Shown here one piece after another: positions 36,891 through 49,510 of a stretch of 64,000 nucleotides of DNA. Position 1 is the stretch's first letter, and each line of letters starts with the position of its first letter. The DNA lies in contig BSYO01000004.1 of the NCBI GenBank assembly GCA_033239525.1, forward strand, positions 24,156,037 through 24,220,036, given 5' to 3'. The notes under the pieces are model-generated. The model had not been told where the DNA came from and did no database searches. It worked only from the letters and a program-made list of their open reading frames with translations. The position numbers and the translations under genes are program-made. This DNA comes from Nepenthes gracilis (taxonomy: Eukaryota > Streptophyta > Magnoliopsida > Caryophyllales > Nepenthaceae).

Positions 36891-37479
36891 AGGGGGCTAG
36901 TGCAATACACGCAACAACCACCTTCATAAGGAGATAGCGTAGTCAGTCAACGATGATCGATATGAGTAAAGTGCTCCTCCAAAGTTGGCAGCCCAAGTCC
37001 ACACTTGGGCAGCGCCACCAAGCCTTCCTCATAAGCGAGTACTAGGCCGATTTAACACAAACGTCAACCTTGAAAACACCTTCAGGGACTCCACTCCTTT
37101 GGAAAGCACCATAAATAAGGCAGACGGCCAACTCGCAAGAAGTGTACCAAGTTGGCCACTCGGTACACCCACAAATACAAGGTAAAAAAGTTTTAAAAAG
37201 CAAAGACATGCGACATACGCGAAACTGCTCATATTATTTCTTATGGTAATGTACATCTACATCACTGTATACCAAAAAAAAGAACTAAAGTTACCAAAAA
37301 CCAAGGAGGCTACGGTGGCCCTTGACTACTCCATGGTTCCCCAACGAGGCTCTGGCAACACTGAACAGACCGGTTCGATAAGTTAATCAGATCCACTGGA
37401 AAGTTAGGATCAACCAACTGCACAATACGTTAACTGATATTGATCTCCTCCCACAACCGCGACAGCATCATATCCGCGA

Positions 37480-39169
37480 CCTCGTGAGGGCGCATGCAGA
37501 GGCTCAGATCGTTCTCTAGAGTAGTCGTCTACCTCGCAAGCTGGTCGAGACGCCTCTTAACCCGTTCATTTTCCTCCTTTAAGCGGGCGTTCTCCTCTTT
37601 CAGATGATCGTTGTCCTCCACCAGGTCGGCCACCACATCTTCTTTCAAACTAGCACCTCCTCTTTTGAGATAGCAACCTCACCCTTCAAGTTAGCGTTCT
37701 CTGCCTCCATGCCAGCCAAGATAGACTCCAAGGTAACAACATAATCCCTATGCTCCACCCTTAGAGCCTCCAGCTTCGAGTCAATCCAAGCAATCTCCAT
37801 ATCCCTATCGGAGATCACCTTATCTCTTTACCTGAGCGCCTTAGCAACTGCGCCTATAACCTTATCAGCCTGCAAAAAAAGGGGGGTCAATGACGGCAAA
37901 GTTAAAGATAAGGCAAGTAACCAAAAGTATACCTACCAAATCCTTCGCACTGGCCTATCTGGTCTATCGTGCAGATTTGGCACCAGAGGTGGTGGACTAG
38001 AAGTAGACTCCTCCTGGGCAAGGTTGACAGTGACATCTGCCACGAGCTCCTCCAATAGATCCTCTGGTGTATCCTTCGTCCCCACAGTCTCCTCGGGCAC
38101 GGTAGGAGGCTCCAAAACCATATCCTGCTGCGCAGTCTACAGCCCCACAACTGGAGACCCAATTGGCACAAGCACCTCAACAGACGAGTCGACAGTCATC
38201 TCCACCAACCCAGGTTGAGGATTCGACATCATTTCCAGCAGCGCAGGCTTCGCCAAAACAACGACGACCCTCGCCCTGGCTCCCAGCATGGCATCATAAG
38301 CCTCTATAGCGAGATCTGCTTCAATTCTAGAGACGTCGCCTACCCTTGCAAAGCGCCCAGCGGCCACGTAATCTGGCCCGAAAGATGACGAAGAAGGTGC
38401 TACCGTGGCTGCCTTCTTTTGCTTTGGATTGGTGGAAGCTGTGTCAAGAGAACGAGAATCTATAAGCGTGGCTCTGGTGCTCTTCTTTCCCCGTAGGGCT
38501 TCTGGCGAAGGAGCCCTGAACTTCTGGACGGGAGAAAGAGGCCTCCACTTGGCCTTCTTGACCTCAGCACGGGAAACCAAGTGGTCTCTCCGAAAATCTC
38601 TAATATGGCTCTCAACAAGCTTGACCAACCACGACAAGGACGTCGTCTTTACCTCATAAGGTACACCAGTATACACATCGGGTACCTTGTCCCACTCCCT
38701 GGCTAACGGCCAGGACTCACCTACATGTACAAAAAAAAACTGATTCTTCCAATTCTTCAAATAGTCGCATATGATGACACTTACCTGAATACCGCCGTGT
38801 GGGGTCAAAAAGATCCACTTTACTCCCTGGTTGAGCTTAAAGAGCCCTCTGACCATTGACATTGTAAACTGTCTACTGACAAAGAAATATATAGAAAATG
38901 CACAAGTATTAAATCGCATTTGCATGAAACTGTGTGATTGGGACCTGAAACGCCTAAAAGATTGACAACTGCTCATCAGGGATCGAAATACGAAGCCCAC
39001 TCCTCAAATGGGCCTCGTAGATGGTCACAAAACCCTCGGGCGGTAGGAACACCCTGTCCTCCTTGCCAGGAACACGAAAGAAAATCTCCTTTAGGATGTT
39101 ATACTCCACGTATAATTCCTTCACGTCATTCTCTCTGAGGACGGAAGCAATATCAACAACAGAGGCCAT
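37480..39169 (-). pseudogene. Antisense ORF of the Tat element (gypsy-type transposon domain)
   Basis: Reads opposite to gag-pol. The N-terminal frame starts at 39169 and has PPEGFVTIYEAHLRSGLRIS; after a frame change near 38990 it continues with NQGVKWIFLTPHGGI and KNWKNQFFFVHVGESWPL. The C-terminal part (about 37860-37640) is a heptad-rich coiled coil with MEIAWIDSKLEALRVEHRDY. This resembles the Pfam family named putative gypsy type transposon (Transposase_28), found as antisense ORFs in Tat relatives such as RIRE2. Function is unknown. It is broken here by at least one frameshift and stops. Confidence 0.75.
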
Positions 39170-39686
39170 AATCAGTAAGACGCCTAGGGTTCTCTCTCTT
39201 TCAGATTAAGGAAGACGAAGGAATATAGGAAAGTATGGAAAAAATCAAAGTGAAGCGAACAGACAACTTAAAGGCCAGTGTGAACATACTAAACCGCCTC
39301 GTAAACGTGCACCATCATGGCTACCACTTGTCATTTCCCAAAAGGGTGTTGTCGAATCACATCCTCTAGCACATTAATTATCGGGATCTTGAATTCACCG
39401 TGTGAAGACACGTAGCCACCTTTTCGTTTAACAGACCGGCTAATGGTCGAACGTCACTCCAACTCCCACAGATGGAGGCGGTCAACAAATCCAGTCAATA
39501 TTTCCTTTACCAAGTTACCTGAAATTTGGCCAAAATGGTCAACAAATTCGGTCAACATTTCAGAAGTACGTAAGGCTCCACTCTAGAAGATCAACAGCTC
39601 CATCACCCTCAACGAACGACAGTTAGACGCATCCCATCATTAATATGTCAGAGGTCAAAATTCAAACCACCGACATGTGGGGCCAG

Positions 39687-40718
39687 TGATGGGTATGCCC
39701 AAAATGGGTTGGTCCAATAAGAAAAATGGCCTAGACCCACGAAGGCCCATATGTGCATCTTGATGGTCAACGCTAACGTTGACCGTGTGAGAGGCCAATC
39801 GGGCGACTAACATACTCCCATAAGACGGTCAGTGTCTTTATTAATCGGAAGCACGATAGCAAGCAGGCCGAAAGGAAAAAACCTTACATGGACCAGGCTC
39901 AATTGGGCCCTCACTTCCGTACACGACTGACAATGGTCCCTTTTCCTGATTTTACGCCTTCCCTAAAGCTAATCCGTACTAAAACAGATATCAACAAATT
40001 CAACACCCTTCCCATGAAGAATGCACCAGATTCTCTCTTCCTACCCACTGTAGACTCTAACGGTAACAAAGTGTAGAAGGAAAGCAAATAATCTTGAGAA
40101 CCGTTGCCCACCAGAAAATGAAGCAATCCCAACAGATTGTACAAGTCAAGCCTTCCTGCCCAAGGAAGGTCGCCCGACATAGTGTAGGAATTACGTCTTC
40201 TTTGGCAAGGAAGGTCGCCCTACCCTCCATCTATATAAGCCCACAAAACCTCCACTCCAGGGCACGCTAACTTCTAAGCATATAAACGCTTATTGCAATA
40301 ATCTCATACTCATCTTTCAAACTTCAGAGGCGTCATTCTCTCCAAAATCTGTCATAATATTTCTGCTGTCCTTCAAACTTCCACGCTTACAGGACTTAGT
40401 CTCCCACTCGTTTCTCGCGAACACAAAGTTGGAAAATCATTCTCATCACAAGCCGTTAGAACGCCTCTTATGTCTGAAAATGAACGCTCCTCTCTCTCTC
40501 TCCTTCTCTCCACTCTCATTTCTATTTTCCTTCTTAAAAGTCAAAAATCTATTACTGACTTGAGCGTGTCGGAGTTTTTTCGATGGGATAATATCCCGTC
40601 AACACCTGACCTCTTATTTGTTATAATAATGTGTAGGATCCAGATCAAATGAACGAAGCGGATCCAGACAATCAAATCAACTCGAATCTGTTCGAAATCC
40701 GAATCCAGTGATGCATCA
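39687..40718 (+). repeat. 3' LTR of the Tat element
   Basis: 1032 bp, TGATGGGTATGCCC to GATGCATCA, preceded by a purine-rich tract (GTGGGGCCAG) as polypurine primer. It contains a 15-bp direct repeat CAAGGAAGGTCGCCC at 40161-40175 and 40206-40220; the 5' LTR has a single version and lacks the 45 bp between. TATA box (TATATAAGCCC) near 40231. Confidence 0.93.
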
Positions 40719-40723
40719 ATAAT

Positions 40724-42279
40724 TAAGCTTGATAAAAATTTTAAAGTAATCTATATATAATTTTGGTTAGTATTTTATCAAATTCTTTTTTCAAAAATCT
40801 CTATAATAAAAATAAAATCAGGGTAATCAAAAATACATTTTAAAATGCAATAAATCCATTGTAATTGGAGCAAACGAAAAGATTATAAATTCATCATACT
40901 ACTATGTAAAATATTTTAATCAATTCTCAATTATATTTATAAAATTTATAATATTTATGATAAATAAAACGATAAAGTTTTTATATTTACATATTATAGA
41001 ATTAATAATGATAAAATTAATTTTATTATCACTCTCCTTTATGAGATAGGCGGAATTAATTATAATGAAATCAGTTATGATAGATAAAATATTTCTTATC
41101 AATCCAGAAAGAAATTCATTAAAAAAAGGATGAGTAGGGCAATTTTTTCCCTTCATCCAAGGCCAAATTTGGCGGACTAAAGCAATTAGTAAATAGTTAA
41201 AATTGTCCCATATAATATAATATTTTTTAATAATTTATTAAAATAATTAAATTTTATAATTTTATAAAATATTGTCATATTTTATTAAATAAATTATTTT
41301 TTATAAATTTAATTTTTAATAAAAATAATAATATTTTTATAATTAAAGAATTAACTTTTTTTATATCACATAAATAACAAAATTATCGATTATATATATT
41401 GGATAGGAAGGGATGGTGGAGCATTTTTATTAACTTGAATTAACGGGAGTGTTGTTTAAATTTTCATTTTAAATTCCGATCCAATAACCTTTCAAAAAAT
41501 TACACATGTAACTTTTACATGAAAAATCTCATTAAAAATAGAGATAGTGAAAAATAAAAAGATAATCAGTTACTTATTTAAGAACAAAATGCTAAATATA
41601 TGTTTAAATATGTTGTTAATATTCAATTTTATATTGAACTATGAAATATAATATTAATTTAGTGATCCATGAAATGAATTAAATTTTATAATATTTTATG
41701 AATAACATATCATAAGCTATTTATTTTCAAATTTTTGTAAAGTTTGCATTAATCATTCCAAATTGCAATGATACATTAATTATGGTTTAATCACAATTAA
41801 ATTACTAAATATTCACCTACAATATCCTTAATCAAAATTTTTACTAGGTTCCAAAATTTGTTCTCTTCTTTCCTACTCTTTTTCTGTTGCAACTCCAACC
41901 ATAAGTTTGAATAAATAAGCTTTTTATTAGTTATTTTAGTCTCAATTTTTTATATCATAAAAATAAATCTCAATCACTAAAATAGTAAAAGAGCCAAATA
42001 TTCAAAAGAATTATCACAAAATCTGATTAGTATAGCAAAATCTATCAATGTAATCTGACTTAGAATTCAAATCATAGGATTATAGAATGTCTGATATATT
42101 ATAATTTAAATGTTTAAAAAATTCCCCTGAAAAATAATTATAAACTCCTTGACATATTGCTTCAATGGACAAATATAGAACATTAATAAATATTCAGTTT
42201 GCTATTTAACACATATCAATAATTATTTTGTTCGAATCCTTATCTAAGATTAACTCACCTTAGGCAATCTCTCTACTTT
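40724..42279. other. Very AT-rich intergenic DNA
   Basis: Stops in every frame and long A/T runs. No gene, RNA or element is recognised between the Tat element and the solo LTR. Confidence 0.55.
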
Positions 42280-42284
42280 CAAAC

Positions 42285-43232
42285 TAATGGGTCCAGTATG
42301 GATTTGAACCAGAACCAATGAAATCCAATTAAAAGAAGACAAGTCTAATCGGCAGAAGGGACCAGCCCGACAACGACATCCCAGGAGACTCAGATAAAGC
42401 CCACTGGACGTTCCAAACGCATAGCCAATTAGCATCACTCACACCCCTATAGAAGTGACCGTAGGCTGCCGGCATATAAGGTGCCGACTCAGGAGATACC
42501 AGCTAAAGAGAGATAAAGTTAACGCTGACAGGCCACAGCACACGCTACCTGAGCATTACCTCAGCCAATCCCAACGAAGTCAAACAGGCCTGCGTTGGCC
42601 ACGCCCTATAATGGTCTCCCCGCCTGCACAAGGCGACAACTGATATCGTTGACCACTATCAGAGCACAACGGCCTGCGAATCCCGACAAAGCTACTTGTC
42701 GGAGATCCCGGGTCCCAAAGGCCTTCCTAAAGGAACTTACAAATACCCTCTTCATTGGTTGAGAGAAGAGAATTCCAACTTCAACAAAAGAGCCGAAGCA
42801 GTAACTTGAGATTAAAATCCTGATCCTTACACCCAGTGCTCAAAGCGACCAAGAGAAGGAACCAACTCTCTTCTCTCGAACCACCACTTCCTTACGGCAA
42901 CAGTAATAAGTCACTCCTAGCAATGCATCAAATGAAGCACAAGCCTTCTTTTAGCATCCCACACACTCCCCTCATCCCATCATTCCTACATTCTTATCAT
43001 GTTGACTTCCATGCGTACATCTTTTTGTTCCCAAGGAAAGATACTTGACTTGAGTATCAGAGAGTTTACAGTAGGATAACCTTTTGCCATTCTCTTACCT
43101 CTTATTTGTAGTTTATGAAGCGCAGGATCCAATTGGAGATATGTAGAGACCAGATCTGTTCGTGATCCGACCCAAACGAGGAGTTCAAAGGCTTTCTAAT
43201 CCACACAAAAACCTGAACCAAGGGATGCATCA
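42285..43232 (+). mobile_element. Solo LTR, TSD CAAAC, related to the Tat LTR
   Basis: 948 bp from TAATGGGTCC to GATGCATCA, flanked by CAAAC at 42280-42284 and 43233-43237. The 3' terminus and the phrase TACCTCTTATTTGTAG with GCAGGATCC match the layout of the Tat LTR (ACCTCTTATTTGTTGTAG). The 5' terminus reads TA instead of TG, a likely cytosine-deamination change on the other strand. No internal region remains. Confidence 0.85.
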
Positions 43233-43237
43233 CAAAC

Positions 43238-43810
43238 TTCTCTAAATAAAAATTTGTTAAATAAAAGTGCTGCATTTTAAAATATGTAACTTCTATTCTT
43301 CACTAGTATTCCTCTTTATGAAAATGACAATGCATTTAAATAATAAAATATACACAATCTTGCAGTTATATTACAGAAAAACTTCTTGATCCTTGTGGTT
43401 AGCAATTCAATTTTGAGCTCATTAGTTGAACTAAGTGGCCTATCTCTTGTTCAAAGCACGAAACAAAAAGGGGGACTATTATTTGCTTCAGAGAATTAAA
43501 CTATTTCATTGTAGTATTGAAACTTTAGAAAAGGATAGGAGGCATGGAATAAAATATTAATCAATGTGTAAAATATCAGCCAATATATATCAATATCAAG
43601 CATCTAATGTAAATATTTTTTAATATTACGAAAAAATGTCAACATATCACCACATAGGCGATATAACAATCGATAATATTGATATCACCACATGCCATGC
43701 TACTGATTGAAGAAAAATATCAATCCTGACATTTATATATATTGCCCAATACAACGATAATTGATACCAATACCAATAATTTCATCCATGGTGAGAAGGA
43801 AACAATTCTA
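43238..43810 (-). other. 3' UTR and flank of the TLP8-like gene
   Basis: Sequence between the solo LTR and the tubby stop codon. It includes an ATATC/GATAT-rich stretch (about 43560-43790) resembling that in PHL6 intron 4. The polyadenylation site cannot be fixed by eye. Confidence 0.35.
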
Positions 43811-46800
43811 CTAAAGTGTGCAGCAAAGTTTCGAATCAATAGCAGCTAAGCATATGCAGAATGCATGAAATCCAGCCAACGGGTGCCTGCATGGTAAAGA
43901 TTTGAGCCTTTGGTTAACACGGAGGACTCAAAATCCAATATCAACACATAAAATGTTTATATGATCACCTGTAATCAAGCAGATATGTTGATTTTCCCAC
44001 CCTTCCCATCTGTAGGATAGTTTGTTTTCCATTCCCCTGCGTAGAACAAATGCAAGAATTGATTATATGATAGCACAAAATGTCAAGCTTAAATGATGAT
44101 GTTTTATGCAAGTGTGACAGGAAATCTGCATCTATTAAGGCTATACTGCTACCTCCATAGTCAATTGAAAGTTCTTCACAGAAGTTTGGATTCTCAGCCC
44201 CCCTCTTCCCCTTTCTCTGAAATCTAGCTCATACTGCTTTGAAATCTGAAAAGGCATCATTAATAATTGATAAAAACGACAACAATATCAGAACTTCAAA
44301 TCTCTTTAAGCAAGGGTTGATTGTGTGAATTCGATATCATCATTTCAATTAATTTAGTAAAATATTATCTGAAAATAAAAAAGATTTCAAAATAATTTTA
44401 TTATATTGCCCGAAGTTATATTATGTCTGTCTTTTTCTTTCTTTCCCCCATCTGCAACTAACTCATTTTTTTCTCACATGTACTTCATTTGGCCTATATT
44501 TTACTTTAGCTTGTATAGTGTTCAAACCATCTATTGCCCTTTCTCTGAAATCTAGCTCACAATGCTTTGAAATATGAAGAAGCACCTTTAACAATTTGTA
44601 AACCAACAATAACTACAGTAAAGCCTTTAGTCGGTTGGCTATATGAGTTCTCTTTCATCATTCTAATTAATTTAGTGCAATTTCTTTTGATAATAGAATC
44701 AATAGTAAGTCATTTTTATCAGCGCATTCCAATTTTTATTTTCGCTACCTCTTTCTTTTTTTCATCTACAACTCAATAGGTTTTTTCTCACATATGCAAC
44801 TTTTAAATGTGTGCATGTGTCATCATTCATTGCATTAGCTAGACTACAAACAACCAGTAAACCACAAAAAACTCGATGCAAAGGTAATAATCATAACACT
44901 TCGAGAAAAAGTAAATCGGAAACATTTTTTTCATGAACTTGATTACGGACAACTGCCCATTTGAAGTACCTACTTTATTATATTGTGGAACTTTTGATTG
45001 CAGAATATGAGCTTTGTCTGTCTTCCCCTCCCAATCTTCATGGAGTCCCTTGACATGTTTTATCTGTACATTACAACTTCCAGTTAAAATTCTTCACTGT
45101 TTCGAACAAACAAGATCCCAAGAAGAAAACTCCACAGTTACCTGCATGGCATCTTCTTAAGTAATAAAAAAATTAAGAGCATCTCAAACACCAAACTCAC
45201 TTGAATTGTATTCTTTGGCTGCACGGATTGGTTCTTCGGAATCCATACTCTCATGCTTCTGTAGCTTCCCGTCCAGGTAGTTATGGTGGGCATAAAACTG
45301 TAGAAAGCAGAAAAATGTCGCTAGCCCGAAATTAGCAATATACTTTTATAATAATGTTAGTGGGTCACCCTTAAGCCACCCATTCTAACATGGTGTCACA
45401 TCCATCCATGTATTTTATGTGCGCTTGTTAATATGGATTGGTGGACTTGTGAGACGTGAGGTGGGGTGCCAAGATGGCATCTCTTAAATATTTCTCTTTT
45501 TTTTTTTGGGTGGGGGGTTGAAGATAGATAGCTTACGCTACAACAGCTTGAAGTTGTTTAGTCTGTTTGGTGGGATTACTGGGTGAACTGACCTGTGATT
45601 CAAGAACAGAAATATTTCAGGGCAAAAAGACATTTTTCAAGAAGATGAATTTTTAAAATGATAGTTTAGTTCAATTGACTTAACCTGCTCACAGATATTG
45701 TATCTTGAACCCACAAGGTTGGCTTTTACCGCACCAAGGAAGCCATCATCCGAGCTACACAAAGCACCCTTTAAATTCTGAGCAACAACAAACACAGACC
45801 GCCCATTACGCCGTTTGTGATATGCGACAGCCAGCTTCCTATTCTGTCTTCCTTGGCCTTCCTGTGGTAAACATGAAAAACCTAAGTTTCAAAATATAAA
45901 TCTTTTACTTTGAGTCAATGTGCATCAATCTTGCTGCAGAAGGTCCTAAAAAACCGTAAAAGCAAAAAAAGAATAATAAAACAGAGAAAACCAGGGACAC
46001 CAGAAGAGATAGAACTGTTGGCGCAGAAGGAGACGGACGGACAACTATGCACCAAGCCACACACACACAGAGTAAAATGAAGGAAGAAGAAGAAGAATTA
46101 AACACACTATATTTTTACGTGAGAAACTCTTTTCAAATAAGGGAAAAACCACGAGACACTTAATCCACAAATGAGATCCACTATACGAGGTTGGTTACTC
46201 GTTCGTGAGTAAGAAAGTAATGACCTCGTCCAACTTAAATGTATCTCTCCCAAATAACAAAGTTGTAACGATATGATCATATGAAGCTAGAAAAGAAGCT
46301 AACAATACCAATGCCTTATCCTCTTCATTATCTCTTCGTCAAGGACCGACATCTGCGTTACAATTTAGTTGAACTCGTCCAAGTGTTTTTCAAAACTCCT
46401 ACCTTCTGATATCCACAGGCCATAGAACTGTTTTTTCACGTGCAATCTGGTTGTTAAGAATTCGGACTTATACCGGCTTTTCAATTTTTCCCAAATCTCC
46501 GCTAGCTCTGTCAAGTCGAGGACCTCCTGGAGCGTATTGTCCGCCAGGCATAACTTTATGGTGCAGTAGGCAAGTCCCTTTTGTCTTGCCAATCCTCCTC
46601 GGACAAGTTTTTCAGCTTTTCTTCCTTCTTTTTCAACGCTTTTATTGTTCATTCTCTGGTCAAAATGTTCTTCACCCTCTCTTGCCAGATGATAAAGTTA
46701 CATTACCTGTTAAACTGTTCCATACAAAACGGCAGGTTCTTTGAAGATGAAGACGATGCCATTTAGATAGAGTTCTCCACCGTACTCTCTAATACCACTT

Positions 46801-49241
46801 GTTGACACGGAAGGAGGCGGACGGACAACTATGCACTAAGCCACACACACACAGTAAAATGAAGGAAGAAGAAGAAGAAAAATTGAACACACAATATGTT
46901 TACGTGGAAAACCCTTCTTAACCAAGGGAACAATCACAGGGCACTTAATCCACAAATGAGATTCACTATATGGGGTTGATTACAGAAACCCAAGAGAAAG
47001 AAAATCGAAGAACAGGGCACGATAAATACAATGACTCTAATACTTTGTTTTTCAACTCACTACTCTCTTCTCTTCGCTGTTTTTCACACTCTCCGTCTCA
47101 CATTTAACGGATATCTCCCTCAAAGTCAAAGTACAATATATATACACATGGACACTCGTTCCAGCAAGATGAGCAACCACCAACTCACTATGATGGTTGG
47201 TGCATTGTTTCCAAGGCCTGCAAAGATGGCACGCCTTGTCTTGCAGTAAGCGGCGCACGCATGCCCCTACAAATTAACGAGTTGTTTTCCCAAAAATGGC
47301 GTCTTCTAACTACCCAATCAGATAAGTCAACTATATGCCTTTTGAAAATTGCAATCGTTCAGCATTTCTATATTTAGACGGTCAACGGCCATTGGCCGTC
47401 TTCTCCTCTTGGTCAGTCAACGCCCCATTGACTAGCCGGTCGGCCTTCTGGAATCCTCGGACAATGCTGAACACATCTCCATACCTTCAGCGGGTCAACA
47501 TCATGTTGACTGGAACATATATTTAGTCGGTCAACAAGTTGACCGATCATTTTTATTATCCAAGACTTTTGGTCAACGGCGTTAACCGGAATTCCTTTTG
47601 CTTGATCTGAGCATAGTCCGCGGACACTCAACGCTTGAATCCGTGGACCTTGGTAACTCGCAGGGTCCTCGTACTCCGTCCAAATGCTCTGGCCAACAAG
47701 ATTTCCACACGGGAGTGACCCCCAACAAGAACCGGATGAAGTGCTCATTTCAACACTCACAGCATAGTAGGATCATACTACTACACAAGCCCCTAATGAT
47801 AACAGTTTAAGCTCAGTGGTCATTCTTAAAAACCAGACTGAATATTTGGCAAAATATCACACTAACTTCAATATCTTACTGTGACAATAATATCATTGTA
47901 AATATCCTCTTATATCTCCAATGTATGAATTAGTTATCAGATATTTCATAAATATTTGAAAATTTAAAGCATAGTTTGCAATAGGGGGAACCCACCAACA
48001 TAAGATGTTAGAAGTTCAAGCACAAGCTTTTAGAATGTAGAGACAAAGAGGGCAACCTTACATTGGTGTAAAGAGAATACAGAGTACCAAAACCAAATCC
48101 CTCCGGGGAAGCTTCCTTCACTATGATGCAAGTACACCTTCCAATATCCACAGGCAACGGTCTACACAACAAAGCCCTGAGAAATATTGCAAAAACACAT
48201 GCTAAAACCATTAGTGAAAAGGCTACAAATGATTTTATGCTCTTAAGAATGCCCACTCAAATTAAAGGTAGGCTCACCGTATAGTTCGTGCAGAAAACTT
48301 AACTAAAATCTTAAAGAACATAATTCCCACTGAATAAAAGGACAAACCAAGGTATCAGTTGAAGGCGCTCTTTCTTTAAACAAAAATATTTTTGAGATAA
48401 TATTTTCTTAGATTTCCTTTGTTTGATAGGACGTATAGAACTCCATACTAAGAAGAAAATCGTTTTCCTTTTTATTTGGAAGATAGTACCGCTACCACCA
48501 CTCATTCGACAACAACTAATCTACGACAACCACGGCAAACCCGCCACCTTAATACTACGCTCACTGCCGCCAAGACCACAACACTACCATCGTAACTGTC
48601 GTCACACCACCTCCGCCGCCACTCTACAAGCGTCAATTTTTCAACATAGTGAACTAGAAGAAATAAATTTCAAAGAAAAATGGAGACAGTGCTTATCTTC
48701 CATCCAACCAGACGGAGCCTTGGTAATTAAAAAAACAGATAAACCATTGAATAACCAACCTATTGGGCAATGTAGACCAAGAAGAAGCAGGGGCGGCCTC
48801 TGAATCAGAATAATCCCAAATATTTACCGAGTTCGAAGCTTCCGAATCCACTGGATCCCAAATCTTCAAACCAAAACCCGAATTGGGCTCGTTCAATTGC
48901 ATGCAGAGCTGAAGAGAAGACGGCTTCAACGCTCGCTCTTTCAAATTCAATTTCCTTTCCTTCGATTTCGCATCAGAACCAGAACTACTGGGCACTAGGT
49001 TTTCTTTTTCGTCAGATTCCGCAGCCCTCTGGATCTTTATTTTTGCGGTACTTTGATTTCGATTTACTTTGTTGCCCATAAAATTGTTGTCGTTGTTGCA
49101 GGAGGAGATGATGGAGATTTCGGAAAATGGGCTGCCTTCGCTGCTGCTACGATGGTGTCTGGTGCCAGTGAGGATGACATTGGCACGGAGGGAATTGTGT
49201 GAAGAATGGCGATGTATCGTGGATTTCTTTAGACCACCCAT
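43811..49241 (-). CDS. TLP8: Tubby-like protein without F-box, TLP8-like
   Basis: Tubby-domain protein; tubby domains bind phosphoinositides at membranes, and plant TLP8-type members lack the F-box of other plant tubby proteins. Nine coding exons on the minus strand: 49241-48760, 48161-48062, 45861-45685, 45592-45537, 45297-45201, 45063-44974, 44245-44153, 44036-43969 and 43886-43811. All are GT-AG, phases fit, total 1239 nt, 412 residues. Residues 1-160 are Ser-rich and low complexity (MGGLKKSTIHRHSSHNS; KIWDPVDSEASNSVNIWDYS). The tubby domain spans 161-412: RPLPVDIGRCTCIIVKEASP, KLAVAYHKRRNGRSVFVVAQ, FMPTITTWTGSYRSMRVWIP, FRERGRGGLRIQTSVKNFQL, GRVGKSTYLLDYR, and the C-terminus FCICLAAIDSKLCCTL, which is complete. 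Exon 4 (AVV) is divergent but in frame. Intron 2 holds an internally deleted copia element. The gene appears intact. Confidence 0.93.
46199..46760 (-). pseudogene. Copia gag remnant, frameshifted
   Basis: Begins near 46760 with MASSSSSKNLP and runs with stops into KLCLADNTLQEVLDLTELAE and YGLWISEGRSFEKHLDEFN (46652-46365). In another frame it continues with EDKALVLLASFLASYDHIV and FGRDTFKLDEVITFLLTNE, ending at the deletion junction. This is the copia gag (UBN2-type) domain. Confidence 0.85.
46800..47727 (-). repeat. 5' LTR of the copia element
   Basis: 928 bp, TGTTGGGGGTCACTCC to CGTGTCAACA on the minus strand. It has a TATA-like ATATATATTG (about 47131-47140). Repeated GTTGACC/GGTCAAC motifs occur at 47380-47580. 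Confidence 0.88.
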
Positions 49242-49510
49242 GCGGAAAGAAACAGTGGGAGGCTGATGACAATATGTTTAAAATGAAAAAGGATTCTGAA
49301 TGAGTAGATATTTGAATTTCAATGGTGGGATTGCTTCGGGAATAGTAACCTCTTGGGTTAAAGAGACGAGAATCAGGTAGGCGAGGCAACGGCTTGCGAG
49401 AACACTTTGAATTTTTCACCTTTCGTTAATCATTAACAATTTAAAGTTAACGTTAACGGAGCATGTTTTCTCGAGGAACGAGGGCTTCAACGCAACGGTG
49501 TTGGAGGCCC
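49242..49510 (-). promoter_or_regulatory. 5' leader and proximal promoter of the TLP8-like gene
   Basis: Moderate-GC sequence immediately upstream of the start codon on the minus strand, changing abruptly to A/T-rich DNA near 49520. Probable 5' UTR; no TATA box or start site can be assigned with confidence. Confidence 0.4.

Larger units (their letters stand above)
30021..40718 (+). mobile_element. Ty3/gypsy Tat-lineage retrotransposon, full length, decayed
   Basis: A 10,698-bp element with the perfect TSD ATAAT (30016-30020 and 40719-40723). The 5' LTR is 30021-30989 and the 3' LTR 39687-40718. The TTGGCGCCGTCTGTG-type primer-binding region follows the 5' LTR. Order on the plus strand: gag, protease, RT, RNase H, a second (archaeal-type) RNase H, integrase; then a spacer, tandem repeats and a large antisense ORF before the 3' LTR. 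Dual RNase H, no chromodomain and the PBS type define the Tat (Ogre/Retand/RIRE2-like) group. Many stops and frameshifts are present. Confidence 0.94.
46016..47727 (-). mobile_element. Internally deleted Ty1/copia element in TLP8 intron 2
   Basis: 1712 bp with the perfect TSD AGAAC (46011-46015 and 47728-47732). The right end is a complete 928-bp 5' LTR (46800-47727). Next to it is the copia-type primer-binding site (TGGTATTAGAG, minus, about 46785-46797), then a frameshifted gag. Gag is joined at about 46198 directly to the last 183 bp of the 3' LTR (46016-46198). All of pol and most of the 3' LTR are gone. It lies in the same orientation as the host gene. Confidence 0.9.

Noticed and set aside
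38405..38659. Plus-strand open frame inside the Tat element
   Set aside because: Shadow of the antisense ORF, which has domain-level resemblance on the minus strand.
42225..42245. tRNA-like TTCGAATCC motif
   Set aside because: No acceptor or anticodon stem can be folded around it.
47728..47807. Copia LTR extending to the TGTTATCATTAGG terminus near 47807
   Set aside because: The AGAAC duplication and the match to the other copia solo LTR place the LTR end at 47727 instead.
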